Shown in pieces: positions 33,565 through 42,109 of a stretch of 64,000 bases of DNA. Numbering within the stretch: position 1 is the stretch's first letter; each line of letters starts with the position of its first letter. The stretch is from CAYUHJ01 sp964444365 (GTDB lineage Bacteria; Planctomycetota; Planctomycetia; Gemmatales; Gemmataceae). Made by a program: the position numbers and the translations under genes. Under the pieces are notes generated by a model that was not told where the DNA came from, made no database searches, and was given only the letters and a program-made list of their open reading frames with translations. The stretch lies in NCBI GenBank assembly GCA_964444365.1, contig CAYUHJ010000012.1, forward strand, positions 1 through 64,000. Direction: 5' to 3'.

Positions 33565-33923
33565 TGGGCCTCCTCGACCGCGGGAACCGGTTTCTGAACA
33601 AGGCCCTGCCGCGGGCCGGGGCGGTGGCGATCACCTACACGCGGCCGGGCACGGCCCTCACCGCCACGATCGCCGACGCGGTCGCCGGGGTGCCGGTGGC
33701 GAACGTGACGCAACCGGGGCAACAGAACGCCCGGGTCGAGACGCAGGAGCGGGACTACCTGATCCCCGCCGCGTCGCTGCCCTTCGGTCCGCCCGTCGAA
33801 GGCGACCGGATCGTTCAGGAGGGTGTCGGGACGTTCCGCGTGGCGAAGCTGCCCGCGGGCAAGGAGTGGGTGTGGTCCGACGTGGAACGCACGCTCTACC
33901 GGGTTCACACGAAGGCGGCGTGA
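33564..33923 (+). CDS. Head-tail joining protein candidate
   Basis: The 119-residue protein occupies the slot of lambda FII-type joining proteins. The middle has VETQERDYLIPAASLPFGPP and VGTFRVAKLPAGKEWVWSDV, a small beta-rich domain common in phage head-completion proteins. It is 1 bp from its neighbours, so translationally coupled. Confidence 0.55.
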   Translation: MGLLDRGNRFLNKALPRAGAVAITYTRPGTALTATIADAVAGVPVANVTQPGQQNARVETQERDYLIPAASLPFGPPVEGDRIVQEGVGTFRVAKLPAGKEWVWSDVERTLYRVHTKAA

Positions 33924-33924
33924 C

Positions 33925-34440
33925 ATGGCCTCCCGGATCGTCGAAGTCCGCGACGCCGTCCGGGACCGCCTTGCGGCGTGGATCGGGCTGGTCGATCCCG
34001 GCTCGGCGACGGTGACGACCCGGCGACGGCTGACGATCGAGGACGGGCAGCCCGCGGCCCGGACCGTGTTCGTGATGCCGGCCGGCTACAGCCAGATCGC
34101 CGCGGCGACGAAGACGGAAGACCTCAGCGAGTACACGGTCGCCGTCGTCGTGGTGGACCGGTTCACGGTCGACGACCTGCCGACGGCGACCGACGAGTGG
34201 GCGGACGAGTTGTCCGCGTGGGTCGAGGCCAACGTCTTCGCACCGCTCAACGTGATCGGGGTGCGACTGGCGGAAGACGTGCCGGTCGGGATGGACCCCT
34301 CGCCGCTCCTGGCGACAGCCGACGACGAGGGTCTTCACTGCGAGTCCGCGACCGTGGACATGGAGTACGACCCCGACGCCCTGCAGCAGTTTCAGTTGTT
34401 CTGGTCCGAGATGACGTTCGCCTTCCGTGAGGTGCGATGA
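33925..34440 (+). CDS. Minor tail protein, tail terminator candidate
   Basis: The 171-residue product lies between the joining protein and the tail tube, as the tail terminator (lambda U) does. It starts with an amphipathic helix (SRIVEVRDAVRDRLAAWI) followed by beta strands (YTVAVVVVDRFTVDDL). The stop overlaps the next start. Confidence 0.55.
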   Translation: MASRIVEVRDAVRDRLAAWIGLVDPGSATVTTRRRLTIEDGQPAARTVFVMPAGYSQIAAATKTEDLSEYTVAVVVVDRFTVDDLPTATDEWADELSAWVEANVFAPLNVIGVRLAEDVPVGMDPSPLLATADDEGLHCESATVDMEYDPDALQQFQLFWSEMTFAFREVR

Positions 34441-34907
34441 TGGCCAAAAAAATCGGCATCCTGGCTCGCGCCTACCGCAACACCGGGAGTTACAACTCGC
34501 CGGCGTGGACTGCGATGAACGGGTTCTCCGACCTGTCCGTCAACCCGGCCTGGGACAAGGCCGACGCCTCGACCCGCGAGTCGCGGGTGAAGGGCGGGCT
34601 CAAGACGATGGTCGACATCGCGATCACGGGAAAGTACCGGGTCAGCAACACCGACGGGAACTACCTCGCCCTCTTCGGGGCGGCGAACGACGACACCGTC
34701 CTCGACCTGCTGATCCTGAATGGGCCGCTCGACCAGGAGGGCGTCCGCGGCTACCGCATGGACGCGCAGGTTTACAGCGCGAACGAAGACCAGGGGCTGG
34801 GCGTCGCACTGTACGACGAGTTCAGCTTCTCGCCCTACATCTTCGACAACCCGCCGAAACTGGCCGTGGTCGGGAGCGGCGGGGCGATCACCTACACGGC
34901 CCTCTAA
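34437..34907 (+). CDS. Major tail tube protein candidate
   Basis: The 156-residue protein has a beta-rich tube-protein look: WDKADASTRESRVKGGLKTMVDIAITGKYRV and LLILNGPLDQEGVRGYRMDAQVYS. It precedes the chaperone and tape-measure genes, where lambda V lies. Short length fits a minimal tube protein without an Ig-like domain. Confidence 0.6.
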   Translation: MMAKKIGILARAYRNTGSYNSPAWTAMNGFSDLSVNPAWDKADASTRESRVKGGLKTMVDIAITGKYRVSNTDGNYLALFGAANDDTVLDLLILNGPLDQEGVRGYRMDAQVYSANEDQGLGVALYDEFSFSPYIFDNPPKLAVVGSGGAITYTAL

Positions 34908-35527
34908 TGGCTGGCGGCATCGGCTTCAACCTGGGCGGAAAGGGGCTCGCCTTCAACCTCCGACTGGAGGTCGCGAAGGCGAGCTTCTTCGACCGCGCCA
35001 AGGTTGACAGGGCGATCGACGCGGGCACGAAGCGGGTTCTGTCGCGGTTCGGAGCATACGTCCGGCAGCGGGCGAGGACCTCGATCAAGAACCGCAAGGG
35101 GGCGTCGAAACCCGGCACCCCGCCCCACGCTCACATCTACGTCACCCGCACGAGCGACAACCCGCGGTCGGCCAAGAAGGGCGCGAAGCGCTGGCTGTTC
35201 AAGTCGTCCATCGTGTTCAGCTACGACGCCGAGCGGAAGGCCGTCGTCATCGGGCCGACGCTCCTGAACGGCAGCCAGCGAAACCCCACCGTCCCGGAGC
35301 TGCTCGAAAAGGGCGGGGTCATCCCCGGCGACGGGCGAACGCTGGCGATCACGAACGCCGTGGGCCGGGACGCGAAGGGGAAGTTCGTCACCGGCGGCCG
35401 GACGTTCGTGAAGGTCACGGGCTCGATCCGCTACCCGGCCCGGCCGTACATGCTCCCGGCGTTCCGGGCGGAGCTGCAGGGCAAGCTGGCGTCGCAACTC
35501 AAAGGCTTCGTGGGGAGGGCGGCATGA
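34907..35527 (+). CDS. Tail completion/connector protein (HK97 gp10-like)
   Basis: The 206-residue basic protein has GAYVRQRARTSIKNRKGASKPGTPPHAHIYVTR and YPARPYMLPAFRAEL, a pattern common to phage virion morphogenesis and gp10-like proteins. It overlaps the previous stop and the next start. In lambda order this corresponds to gpZ, displaced one position. Confidence 0.65.
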   Translation: MAGGIGFNLGGKGLAFNLRLEVAKASFFDRAKVDRAIDAGTKRVLSRFGAYVRQRARTSIKNRKGASKPGTPPHAHIYVTRTSDNPRSAKKGAKRWLFKSSIVFSYDAERKAVVIGPTLLNGSQRNPTVPELLEKGGVIPGDGRTLAITNAVGRDAKGKFVTGGRTFVKVTGSIRYPARPYMLPAFRAELQGKLASQLKGFVGRAA

Positions 35528-35982
35528 GATCATTCGCGGACAACGGCGGTCGGACTTGGTCGATCGCGGTGAACTTCTGGACGTGCCGGCAGGTCCGCGA
35601 CCGCGTCGGCGTCGACCTGTTCAAGCTGATCGAGAACAACCTGACCCCGCTGGCCGACCTGCTCAACGACCCGGTGAAGTTCTGCGACGTGCTGTTCGTG
35701 CTCGCCTCCGACCAGGCGAAAGCGGCCGGGGTCACGGACGAGCAGTTCGGACGGTCGCTGGGCGGCGACTCCTACGGCCAAGCGCAGACCGCGTTCTTCG
35801 AGGCACTGATCGATTTTTTCCCCGACGCCCGAGCCCGCGACGCGATGAGGAAGATCCTCACGGCGGCTCGGAGGACGGGGGAACTGCTGGTGTCCGAATT
35901 GGAGAAGACGATTCCGGAGAACGACTCTGGCTCTACGCCCACGAAATCGCCGGAGCCGCCGGAGCCGACATCGACCGACTGA
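35524..35982 (+). CDS. Tail assembly chaperone, first frame
   Basis: The 152-residue protein precedes the tape measure as lambda gpG does. It is helical (FKLIENNLTPLADLLNDPVKF) and ends in a low-complexity tail (TPTKSPEPPEPTSTD). An open -1 frame overlaps its end and continues into the next small ORF, as in G/GT proteins. Confidence 0.65.
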   Translation: MRSFADNGGRTWSIAVNFWTCRQVRDRVGVDLFKLIENNLTPLADLLNDPVKFCDVLFVLASDQAKAAGVTDEQFGRSLGGDSYGQAQTAFFEALIDFFPDARARDAMRKILTAARRTGELLVSELEKTIPENDSGSTPTKSPEPPEPTSTD

Positions 35983-35984
35983 CC

Positions 35985-36197
35985 ATGCGGGAAGTCGAGG
36001 CGGTCGCCGCCGGGCACTACGACTCGCAGGTCGCACTGGTCGCCATGATTGGCCTGTCGCTCGCCGGCCAGCCGATCCCGCCGAACCCGCACCGGGGCGG
36101 CGACGAACCCGCGACCGCGGCGAAGTCGCCCGAGCGGATAGCGGCGGAAAACAAAGTCGGCTGGGCGATGCTCGACAAGTTCTTCCAGGGGAAGTGA
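35985..36197 (+). CDS. Tail assembly chaperone, second frame (possible -1 frameshift extension)
   Basis: From ATG 35985 the ORF encodes 70 residues, but the same frame is open and protein-like upstream (ERLWLYAHEIAGAAG then LTMREVEAV), which resembles the C-terminal parts of frameshifted chaperones. There is no SD before the ATG. It could be made by a -1 shift from the upstream ORF or by restart after the TGA at 35980. It ends 3 bp before the tape measure. Confidence 0.55.
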   Translation: MREVEAVAAGHYDSQVALVAMIGLSLAGQPIPPNPHRGGDEPATAAKSPERIAAENKVGWAMLDKFFQGK

Positions 36198-36200
36198 GCC

Positions 36201-38159
36201 ATGTCACTATCGGGTTCCGGCGGGGCGGCGGGCGGCGGGATCCAGGCTGGCAAGGCCTTCGTCGAACTTTACCTGGACGACTCGAAGGCGAAGTCGGGCC
36301 TCGGCCGGATCAAGGCTTCGTTCTCGACGCTGGGCCAGTCGCTTGCCAAGCTCGGGGCCGGACTGGGCGGCGTCGGGTCCGTCGTGGCCGGGAATCTCGC
36401 CGGGGCGTTCAAGGTCGCCATCGACCGCGGCGTTGAGTTCCAGCGATTGGGCGACAAGCTCGGCGTCCCGGTTGAACAGATGAGTGCGTTCGCCTACGCA
36501 GCCGAGACGACCGGCGTTTCCCTCGACGACCTGAAGGGCCACTTCGAGAACCTGGCCGAGCGGGTTGCACAGGGGGCAATGGGCTCCGGCGAGGCCGCGG
36601 ACACGTTCCGGCGGCTCGGCATCAACGCGGCGCAACTGAAGCTTCAGAACCCGGTCGATCAACTCATCACCCTGTCCGAGTCGATGAGCAAGGTCACGAA
36701 CGAGACGGACCGGCTCGGGATGCTCTCGACCCTCGGCGGCGACCAGTTCCAGTGGCTGAACTCGCTGTTCAAGCTGAAGCCCGACGGAATCCGGGCGTTG
36801 ATGTCCGAGGCGAAGGGACTCGGGGCCGTCGTCAGTGGCGAGGAAGCGAAGCAGGCGACGGAGGCGTGGGGCGCTCTGAACCGCGTCTGGACGGCTGCGA
36901 AGAACGGATTCGTCTCGCTCGGTGCCGCGATGCTCCCGCAGGTGGACAGCATCAAGTCGGTGTCGGACTCGATCGTCAAGGTGATCGGCGACTCGCGAGA
37001 GTGGCTGTCCCAGAACAAGGAAGTCGTCGTCGCGGTGGCGGGCGGGGCCGCCGCCCTGGTCGGGATCGGCGGCGGGCTCATCGCGCTGGGCGGCGTGTTC
37101 GCCGGCGTGTCGGCCGGCATCTCCGCGATCGGCGTCCTGATCGGCCCGGTGACGGCCGGGTTCGGGATCTTGACGGCGACGGTCGGGGCGTTGCTCACGC
37201 CGGTCGGGATCTTGACCGCGGGCATCGCAGCCGTGGGCCTCGGGCTCGTCGCGTTCACGAAGCAGGGGCGGGGGGCGTTCGAGTCGGTGAAGGGATCGGC
37301 CGTCAGCGTCGGATCGGCCCTCAGCGGCTGGGCCGGGGGCGTGCGGGAGACGGCTACCCAGGCGTGGGGCGGGATCTCCGACGCGATCAAAGCCGGCGAC
37401 CTCGGTCTCGCGGCGAAGATCGCCCTCGCAGGGGTCAACGTCGAGTTCACGAAACTGGTCGCCAAGCTGACGGAATACTGGGTCGCGTTCAAGGACGTGT
37501 TCGTCAACACCTGGAAGGACGCTGTCACCGCCGTGAAGCTGACGGTCTCGGGGATGCTGATCGACCTGTCGAAACAGTTGATGATGTCCCCGTGGTGGCG
37601 GAAGTACACCGAGCGATTCGCAAGCGGGGCGAGCCGAGTCACAGGGTTCCTCGGCGCGAACGAATCGTCCGCCAACTGGCAAGCTGCCGCAAACCACATC
37701 GCCACGATCAACGCTTCGGGTGCGACGCCGGAACAGATCGGCAAGGCCTTCGACGAGTTGAAGAAACTCGACGAGGCGAACATCCTCGGAGCACGGGACG
37801 GGCAGCGGGACCGGGACGCCGAGTTCCGAAAGAACCAGATCGCCGACGCCAAGAAGGAAATGGACGAGGCGATGGAAGAACTGGACTCGCTGCGGGAAAC
37901 CGCCCGGATGAAGGCGGCCGGGATGTTCGCCCCGGACAAGTCGCCCGGACAGGCACCTCCGACCGCGTCCATGATCCTGTCGTCGTCCCGCGGGCAGTTC
38001 GGCGGGGCGTTGGCGGAGCAGTCGCTGGGCGGCGGGACGATCGCCGAGAAACAGTTGAACGAGGCGAAGGAGACGAACGACTGGCTGCAGTCGCTGGACA
38101 AGAAACTCGCGGAGGAGCTCGACCGCGAGCGGGGGGCGGTGTGGACCGTGACGGGTTAA
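36201..38159 (+). CDS. Tail tape measure protein
   Basis: The 652-residue protein sets tail length. The N-terminal part has KASFSTLGQSLAKLGAGLGGVG, and residues about 272-350 are a long hydrophobic, Gly/Ala-rich stretch (VVVAVAGGAAALVGIGGGL and following) typical of tape measures. The C-terminal part is helical and charged. It is short for a tape measure, which predicts a short tail. Its stop overlaps that of the convergent lipoprotein gene by two bases. Confidence 0.85.
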   Translation: MSLSGSGGAAGGGIQAGKAFVELYLDDSKAKSGLGRIKASFSTLGQSLAKLGAGLGGVGSVVAGNLAGAFKVAIDRGVEFQRLGDKLGVPVEQMSAFAYAAETTGVSLDDLKGHFENLAERVAQGAMGSGEAADTFRRLGINAAQLKLQNPVDQLITLSESMSKVTNETDRLGMLSTLGGDQFQWLNSLFKLKPDGIRALMSEAKGLGAVVSGEEAKQATEAWGALNRVWTAAKNGFVSLGAAMLPQVDSIKSVSDSIVKVIGDSREWLSQNKEVVVAVAGGAAALVGIGGGLIALGGVFAGVSAGISAIGVLIGPVTAGFGILTATVGALLTPVGILTAGIAAVGLGLVAFTKQGRGAFESVKGSAVSVGSALSGWAGGVRETATQAWGGISDAIKAGDLGLAAKIALAGVNVEFTKLVAKLTEYWVAFKDVFVNTWKDAVTAVKLTVSGMLIDLSKQLMMSPWWRKYTERFASGASRVTGFLGANESSANWQAAANHIATINASGATPEQIGKAFDELKKLDEANILGARDGQRDRDAEFRKNQIADAKKEMDEAMEELDSLRETARMKAAGMFAPDKSPGQAPPTASMILSSSRGQFGGALAEQSLGGGTIAEKQLNEAKETNDWLQSLDKKLAEELDRERGAVWTVTG

Positions 38160-38566
38160 TCAAGCAATCCAGATTCTTTCATGCCGACTCGCCACTTACC
38201 GTCTTCGAGAACAAAAACCATTGTTCCCTTATCAACGCCGTCTACGGATGACCGGATTATAACGCGGCCCGGCTTTCGGTCTTCAATCTTCAACTGTGTC
38301 TTATCGACTACCTTGGGGTCTTGATTGGCGTTCGATCGCGTTGCGAGTTCAAGAATAGACTTACGCGTTGATCCTTTTGGAAGATTCGCTTCCTTGTCGA
38401 CTCTATCAAAGTCGGCCTTTGTTGCTGATGAAAGAGAGGCCAAGTAAATCTGTGGATCGGTTGAGACAAAGTCTTTCATCGCTTGTCTCGCACCGACGAT
38501 TGGGTCAGGCTCTTTCGGTTGAGAGCAACCAATGGTCGCAACTACGAGCAGCATCGCGAATCGCAT
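38156..38566 (-). CDS. Lipoprotein moron, opposite strand in tail operon
   Basis: The 136-residue protein has a signal peptide MRFAMLLVVATIGC with lipobox cysteine at 14 and a soluble domain ending TMVFVLEDGKWRVGMKESG. It is the only leftward gene in the structural block, and its DNA is AT-richer than the flanks. This is the usual picture of a moron gene expressed from the prophage, often for superinfection exclusion or host surface change. The exact function is unknown. Confidence 0.7.
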   Translation of the reverse strand: MRFAMLLVVATIGCSQPKEPDPIVGARQAMKDFVSTDPQIYLASLSSATKADFDRVDKEANLPKGSTRKSILELATRSNANQDPKVVDKTQLKIEDRKPGRVIIRSSVDGVDKGTMVFVLEDGKWRVGMKESGLLD

Positions 38567-38589
38567 GGTGAGTTCTCAGAGGAGTCAAA

Positions 38590-39447
38590 ATGCCGGTCAC
38601 GGTTAAAGAACTCGCCGACTCCCGGCCGCTCTCCCTCGGCGGCGGGTCGCCGCAACTCACGGCGAAGTACGTCGCGTTCGGGTCGCAGGACGAGGGCGAG
38701 GTTCTGGCAGCCGTTCTACTCCTGACCCCGGCGACTTACCAGGGGTTGTGGCGTCAGGCGGCGAAGCTCGACCCCCAGGGCGGCGGCGTCTGGTACGCGG
38801 ACGTGGACTACTCGATCCCCACCGACGGGACGAACCAACCCGAGCTGCCGGACCAGAGCGAGGAGGGCGAGCAGACCGAGCAGCCCGAGCCGTCGGACTC
38901 CGAGCCGCTCGGCCCGGAGTGGTCGTTCAGCATCGGCGGCGGCACGAGGCACATCACCGAAAGCCGTTTCGTGCTGGCCGTGTACGGCGCGGACGCCCCG
39001 GACTTCGGAAACTCGATCAACGTCACGAAGGACGGCGTCGAGGGCGTGGACATCCAGGCCCCGCAGTTCGAGTTCACCTATTCGCGGAAGGTCGCCTCGA
39101 TCAACGCCAAATACCTGCGACTGCTGGCCGAGTACACGGGCACGGTGAACAACGGCACCTTCAAAGGGTTCCAGCGGGGCGAGCTGCTGTTCACCGGCGT
39201 GGACCCGCAGTACAAGCCCGGCGACGGGTGGTCGATCACCTACAAGTTTTCCGCGAAGTTCAACCGCACGGACAACATCGACCTTGGCGACATCGTCGTG
39301 ACGGGGGGGATGCGGGGGTGGGACGTGCTGAGCGTCGCATACGCCGACCGCAGTGACCCGGCGAGCGGGCGGATGGTGAAGGTTCCGATCGGTGCCTATA
39401 AGCACGTCGTTTACCAGTACAAGAACTTCAAGAAGCTGGGGATCTGA
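38590..39447 (+). CDS. Tail or baseplate structural protein
   Basis: The 285-residue protein starts at ATG 38590 with AGAGGAG upstream. It has a central acidic linker (DQSEEGEQTEQPEPSDSEP) between two folded parts, the second being beta-rich (WSFSIGGGTRHITESRF, GWSITYKFSAKFNRTDN). It is positioned between the tape measure and the fibre. Family not recognised. Confidence 0.55.
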   Translation: MPVTVKELADSRPLSLGGGSPQLTAKYVAFGSQDEGEVLAAVLLLTPATYQGLWRQAAKLDPQGGGVWYADVDYSIPTDGTNQPELPDQSEEGEQTEQPEPSDSEPLGPEWSFSIGGGTRHITESRFVLAVYGADAPDFGNSINVTKDGVEGVDIQAPQFEFTYSRKVASINAKYLRLLAEYTGTVNNGTFKGFQRGELLFTGVDPQYKPGDGWSITYKFSAKFNRTDNIDLGDIVVTGGMRGWDVLSVAYADRSDPASGRMVKVPIGAYKHVVYQYKNFKKLGI

Positions 39448-41807
39448 TGGACCCGACCCGGCACTTCTTCCCCGGCGACAAGGGGCCGACCTCCTTCCAG
39501 ACCATCAACGGCTGGCAGGACGCCGCGCGCGACTTGCGAACCCGCCGCGCAGGTCGTGACGGTGGGTTGCCCATCTCCGAAACCGGGGCGGCCCCCTACG
39601 TCGAGTGCCTTGTCCGCAACGACACCGGGGCGGACCTGCCGCCGTGGTCCGTGCTTCGCATCACCGAGGCCGTCGTCTCGCCCCTCGACCTGCCGTTCGA
39701 GTTCCAGTCGAAGCCCACGTTCGCCGGTGCCGAGCCGGTCGCGGCGACGGACCCGGTCGTCGTCACCCGCGAGCCGATCCCGGACGGGGAGTTCGGGCGG
39801 GCCGTCATCTCGGGGCCTGCCGTCGTCGACGTGAACGTGGTGGACTCCGCGCACCTGTACGCGGTCCCGCGGGTGTCGGACTCGACGAAGCTGGACTCGG
39901 CGACGACGGGGCCGATCCGCATCCTGTGGCGGGAGGCGGGTTCGAGCGGGACGAAGCGGGCGGCGGTGCTGCTGCTGAACGATGGGGCGGGGCCGGGCGG
40001 CCCGGCCGAGACGATTGACGTCGTCACCGAGGTTTGCCCGATCTGGGAGGAGTACGACGACACAGGTCCAACCGGACCCACAGGGCCAATCGGTCCAACA
40101 GGCGGAACAGGTGCGACCGGTAGCACAGGCGCGACAGGCCCGACTGGTCCGACGGGAGCCGCGGGGACCAACGGGGTCGCAGGTGCCACCGGTCCCACGG
40201 GGGCGACCGGGGCAGCCGGCCCGACGGGTCCAACTGGTCCGGCTGGGTCAGCGGGTTCCGCGGGGGCGACGGGCGCGACTGGACCCACGGGGCCGACCGG
40301 GGCCGCGGGCACCAACGGGACGAACGGTACCAACGGGGCCACCGGTGCGACCGGCCCCACGGGGGCGACCGGCGCGGCGTCCACCGTCCCCGGCCCTACC
40401 GGACCCGCCGGGCCGACCGGTGCGGCGGGGGCCACGGGGGCCGCGGGTCCAACCGGCCCGACCGGACCCACCGGCGCGGCGGGGGCCACCGGCCCGACCG
40501 GGGCGTGCGGGGCCACGGGGCCGACGGGCCCCACCGGCCCCACCGGTCCGACCGGCCCCACGGGGGCGGCGTCGACCGTGGCGGGGCCGACTGGCCCCAC
40601 GGGCGGCACCGGCCCGACGGGGCCGTCCGGGGCCACCGGGCACGTCGGCGGCTGGACCTACACCTTCTCGACCGCGACCGCCGCGGCCGACCCCGGGGCC
40701 GGGTTCCTGCGGTTCAACAACGCCACCCTCGCCTCCGTCACGAACCTGTACGTCTCCGAGTCCGACGGCACGAGTATCAACATCGCGGCGATCCTCCAGT
40801 CGCTCGACGACTCCACGACGGCCGCGAACCGGGCGACGGTCTACGTCCGGAAGGTCGGTGCCCCCTTGAACTACGCCGCGTTCCGGGTCACCGGGGCGGT
40901 GACGGACAACGGGACGTGGGACACGATCCCCGTGACCTTCCTCGGGTCGGACGGGACGCTGGCCAACGGGGACGCGGTCTGGATTCACTACGCCCCGACC
41001 GGCGACCTCGGGGGGACCGGGCCGACCGGCCCGACGGGGCCGACGGGCGGGACCGGGGCCACCGGCGGGACGGGGCCGACCGGGCCGACGGGGGCCACCG
41101 GCGGCGTCGGCCCCACGGGGACGGTCGTCGCGTTCGCGGGCGTGACCACCCCGACCGGCTGGCTGCGGTGCGACGGGGCCGCCGTCAGCCGCACGACCTA
41201 CGCCGCCCTGTTCGACGCGGTCTGCTACGCCTTCACCGGCAACACGACGAACGGGTCGCCGGACATCTCCGGCGTCTCGGACACGCACATGGCGGCCCTC
41301 TCGGAGCTGATCGGCCGGCCGCTCTCCGGGTCCGGGCTCGGGGCGAGCCGGACGATCAGTTCGCTCTCGACCTCGGGCGGCGGGGTCATGATCGTGACCA
41401 TGTCGGGCAACGCGACCGCGACCGCGACCGGCGTGGCGGTCCGGGCGTGCCCGTTCGGGATCGGGGACGGGACGACGACGTTCAACGTGCCGGACCTCCG
41501 GCGGCGGACGCTCGTCGGCATCGGCGGGGCCGGCTCGGCGACGCTGGCGAACGCGCTCGGCAGCACCGGCGGGGCCGAAACGCACACGTTGGCCGCCTCC
41601 GAAATGCCGTCGCACAACCACCCGCCGGTGAGCGGGACGCCCGCCATGTGGAACCGCAACGCGGGGCCGAACAACGGGACCGTGAACCTGAGCCTCACCG
41701 GGGGCAATCAGGACTCGATCGCCAGCACGACCGGCAACACGGGCGGCGGCGGGGCCCACAACAACCTCCAGCCGTCGCTGGTGTCCACCTTCATCATCAA
41801 GACGTGA
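39447..41807 (+). CDS. Collagen-like tail fibre with tail-collar domain
   Basis: The 786-residue protein has an N-terminal virion-attachment part (to about residue 205), a collagen-like Gly-X-Y domain of about 195 residues dominated by GPTGPTGA and GATGAAG, a beta-rich section, a second short Gly-X-Y run (about 521-558), and a C-terminal tail-collar domain (VVAFAGVTTPTGWLRCDGAAVS, FNVPDLRRRTLVGIGG, MPSHNHPPVS). The collar is the usual receptor-binding or trimerisation tip. It probably forms a trimeric fibre that binds the planctomycete surface. Next to it is a glycosyltransferase. Confidence 0.9.
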   Translation: MDPTRHFFPGDKGPTSFQTINGWQDAARDLRTRRAGRDGGLPISETGAAPYVECLVRNDTGADLPPWSVLRITEAVVSPLDLPFEFQSKPTFAGAEPVAATDPVVVTREPIPDGEFGRAVISGPAVVDVNVVDSAHLYAVPRVSDSTKLDSATTGPIRILWREAGSSGTKRAAVLLLNDGAGPGGPAETIDVVTEVCPIWEEYDDTGPTGPTGPIGPTGGTGATGSTGATGPTGPTGAAGTNGVAGATGPTGATGAAGPTGPTGPAGSAGSAGATGATGPTGPTGAAGTNGTNGTNGATGATGPTGATGAASTVPGPTGPAGPTGAAGATGAAGPTGPTGPTGAAGATGPTGACGATGPTGPTGPTGPTGPTGAASTVAGPTGPTGGTGPTGPSGATGHVGGWTYTFSTATAAADPGAGFLRFNNATLASVTNLYVSESDGTSINIAAILQSLDDSTTAANRATVYVRKVGAPLNYAAFRVTGAVTDNGTWDTIPVTFLGSDGTLANGDAVWIHYAPTGDLGGTGPTGPTGPTGGTGATGGTGPTGPTGATGGVGPTGTVVAFAGVTTPTGWLRCDGAAVSRTTYAALFDAVCYAFTGNTTNGSPDISGVSDTHMAALSELIGRPLSGSGLGASRTISSLSTSGGGVMIVTMSGNATATATGVAVRACPFGIGDGTTTFNVPDLRRRTLVGIGGAGSATLANALGSTGGAETHTLAASEMPSHNHPPVSGTPAMWNRNAGPNNGTVNLSLTGGNQDSIASTTGNTGGGGAHNNLQPSLVSTFIIKT
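40065..40650 (+). repeat. Gly-X-Y coding repeat, collagen-like
   Basis: About 195 codons of imperfect Gly-X-Y triplets, mainly GGN-CCN-ACN and GGN-GCN-ACN. Two codons are interrupted by ASTVPG and ASTVAG. A second run lies at 41010-41121. The DNA is a tandem repeat prone to length change. Confidence 0.9.
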
Positions 41808-41815
41808 GGCACGAC

Positions 41816-42109
41816 ATGATCCCGGCGAGCAAACCGGTGACGGTCCCGGAGCGGACCTACGACAATTGGGGGCTGCTTTCGTTCGAGCTCCAGGTCCGGC
41901 CCGGCGACGTGGTGGACGTGGCGGCCGTCGTGCGGCGGTGCAACAAGGAGGGGTGGTCCGAACTGGACGACCACACGGCGTACCTGAGGGAAAGCGACAT
42001 CGTCGCGGCTATGTCTGGCTCGCCGGACGCACTGTACGCCTTTGGCGTCGCGAAGGAGGCGCTGCTCCAGGCGGTGGCGAAACTCATGGACCTGCGAGGT
42101 GTGCGATGA
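41816..42109 (+). CDS. Small protein between fibre and glycosyltransferase
   Basis: The 97-residue protein (ATG 41816) includes VTVPERTYDNWGLLSFELQVRPGDVV and a C-terminal helix KEALLQAVAKLMDLRGVR. It might be a fibre chaperone by position, but no family is evident. Its stop overlaps the next start (ATGA). Confidence 0.55.
   Translation: MIPASKPVTVPERTYDNWGLLSFELQVRPGDVVDVAAVVRRCNKEGWSELDDHTAYLRESDIVAAMSGSPDALYAFGVAKEALLQAVAKLMDLRGVR

Noticed and set aside
39596..40636. Leftward ORF of GPVGPVAP repeats
   Set aside because: It is the reverse complement of the collagen-like Gly-X-Y coding region; the + strand frame has an attachment domain and a tail-collar domain.
40065..41121. Repetitive DNA considered as a CRISPR array or minisatellite
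   Set aside because: Period is 9 bp or multiples and stays in frame with Gly-X-Y codons; there are no unique spacers.
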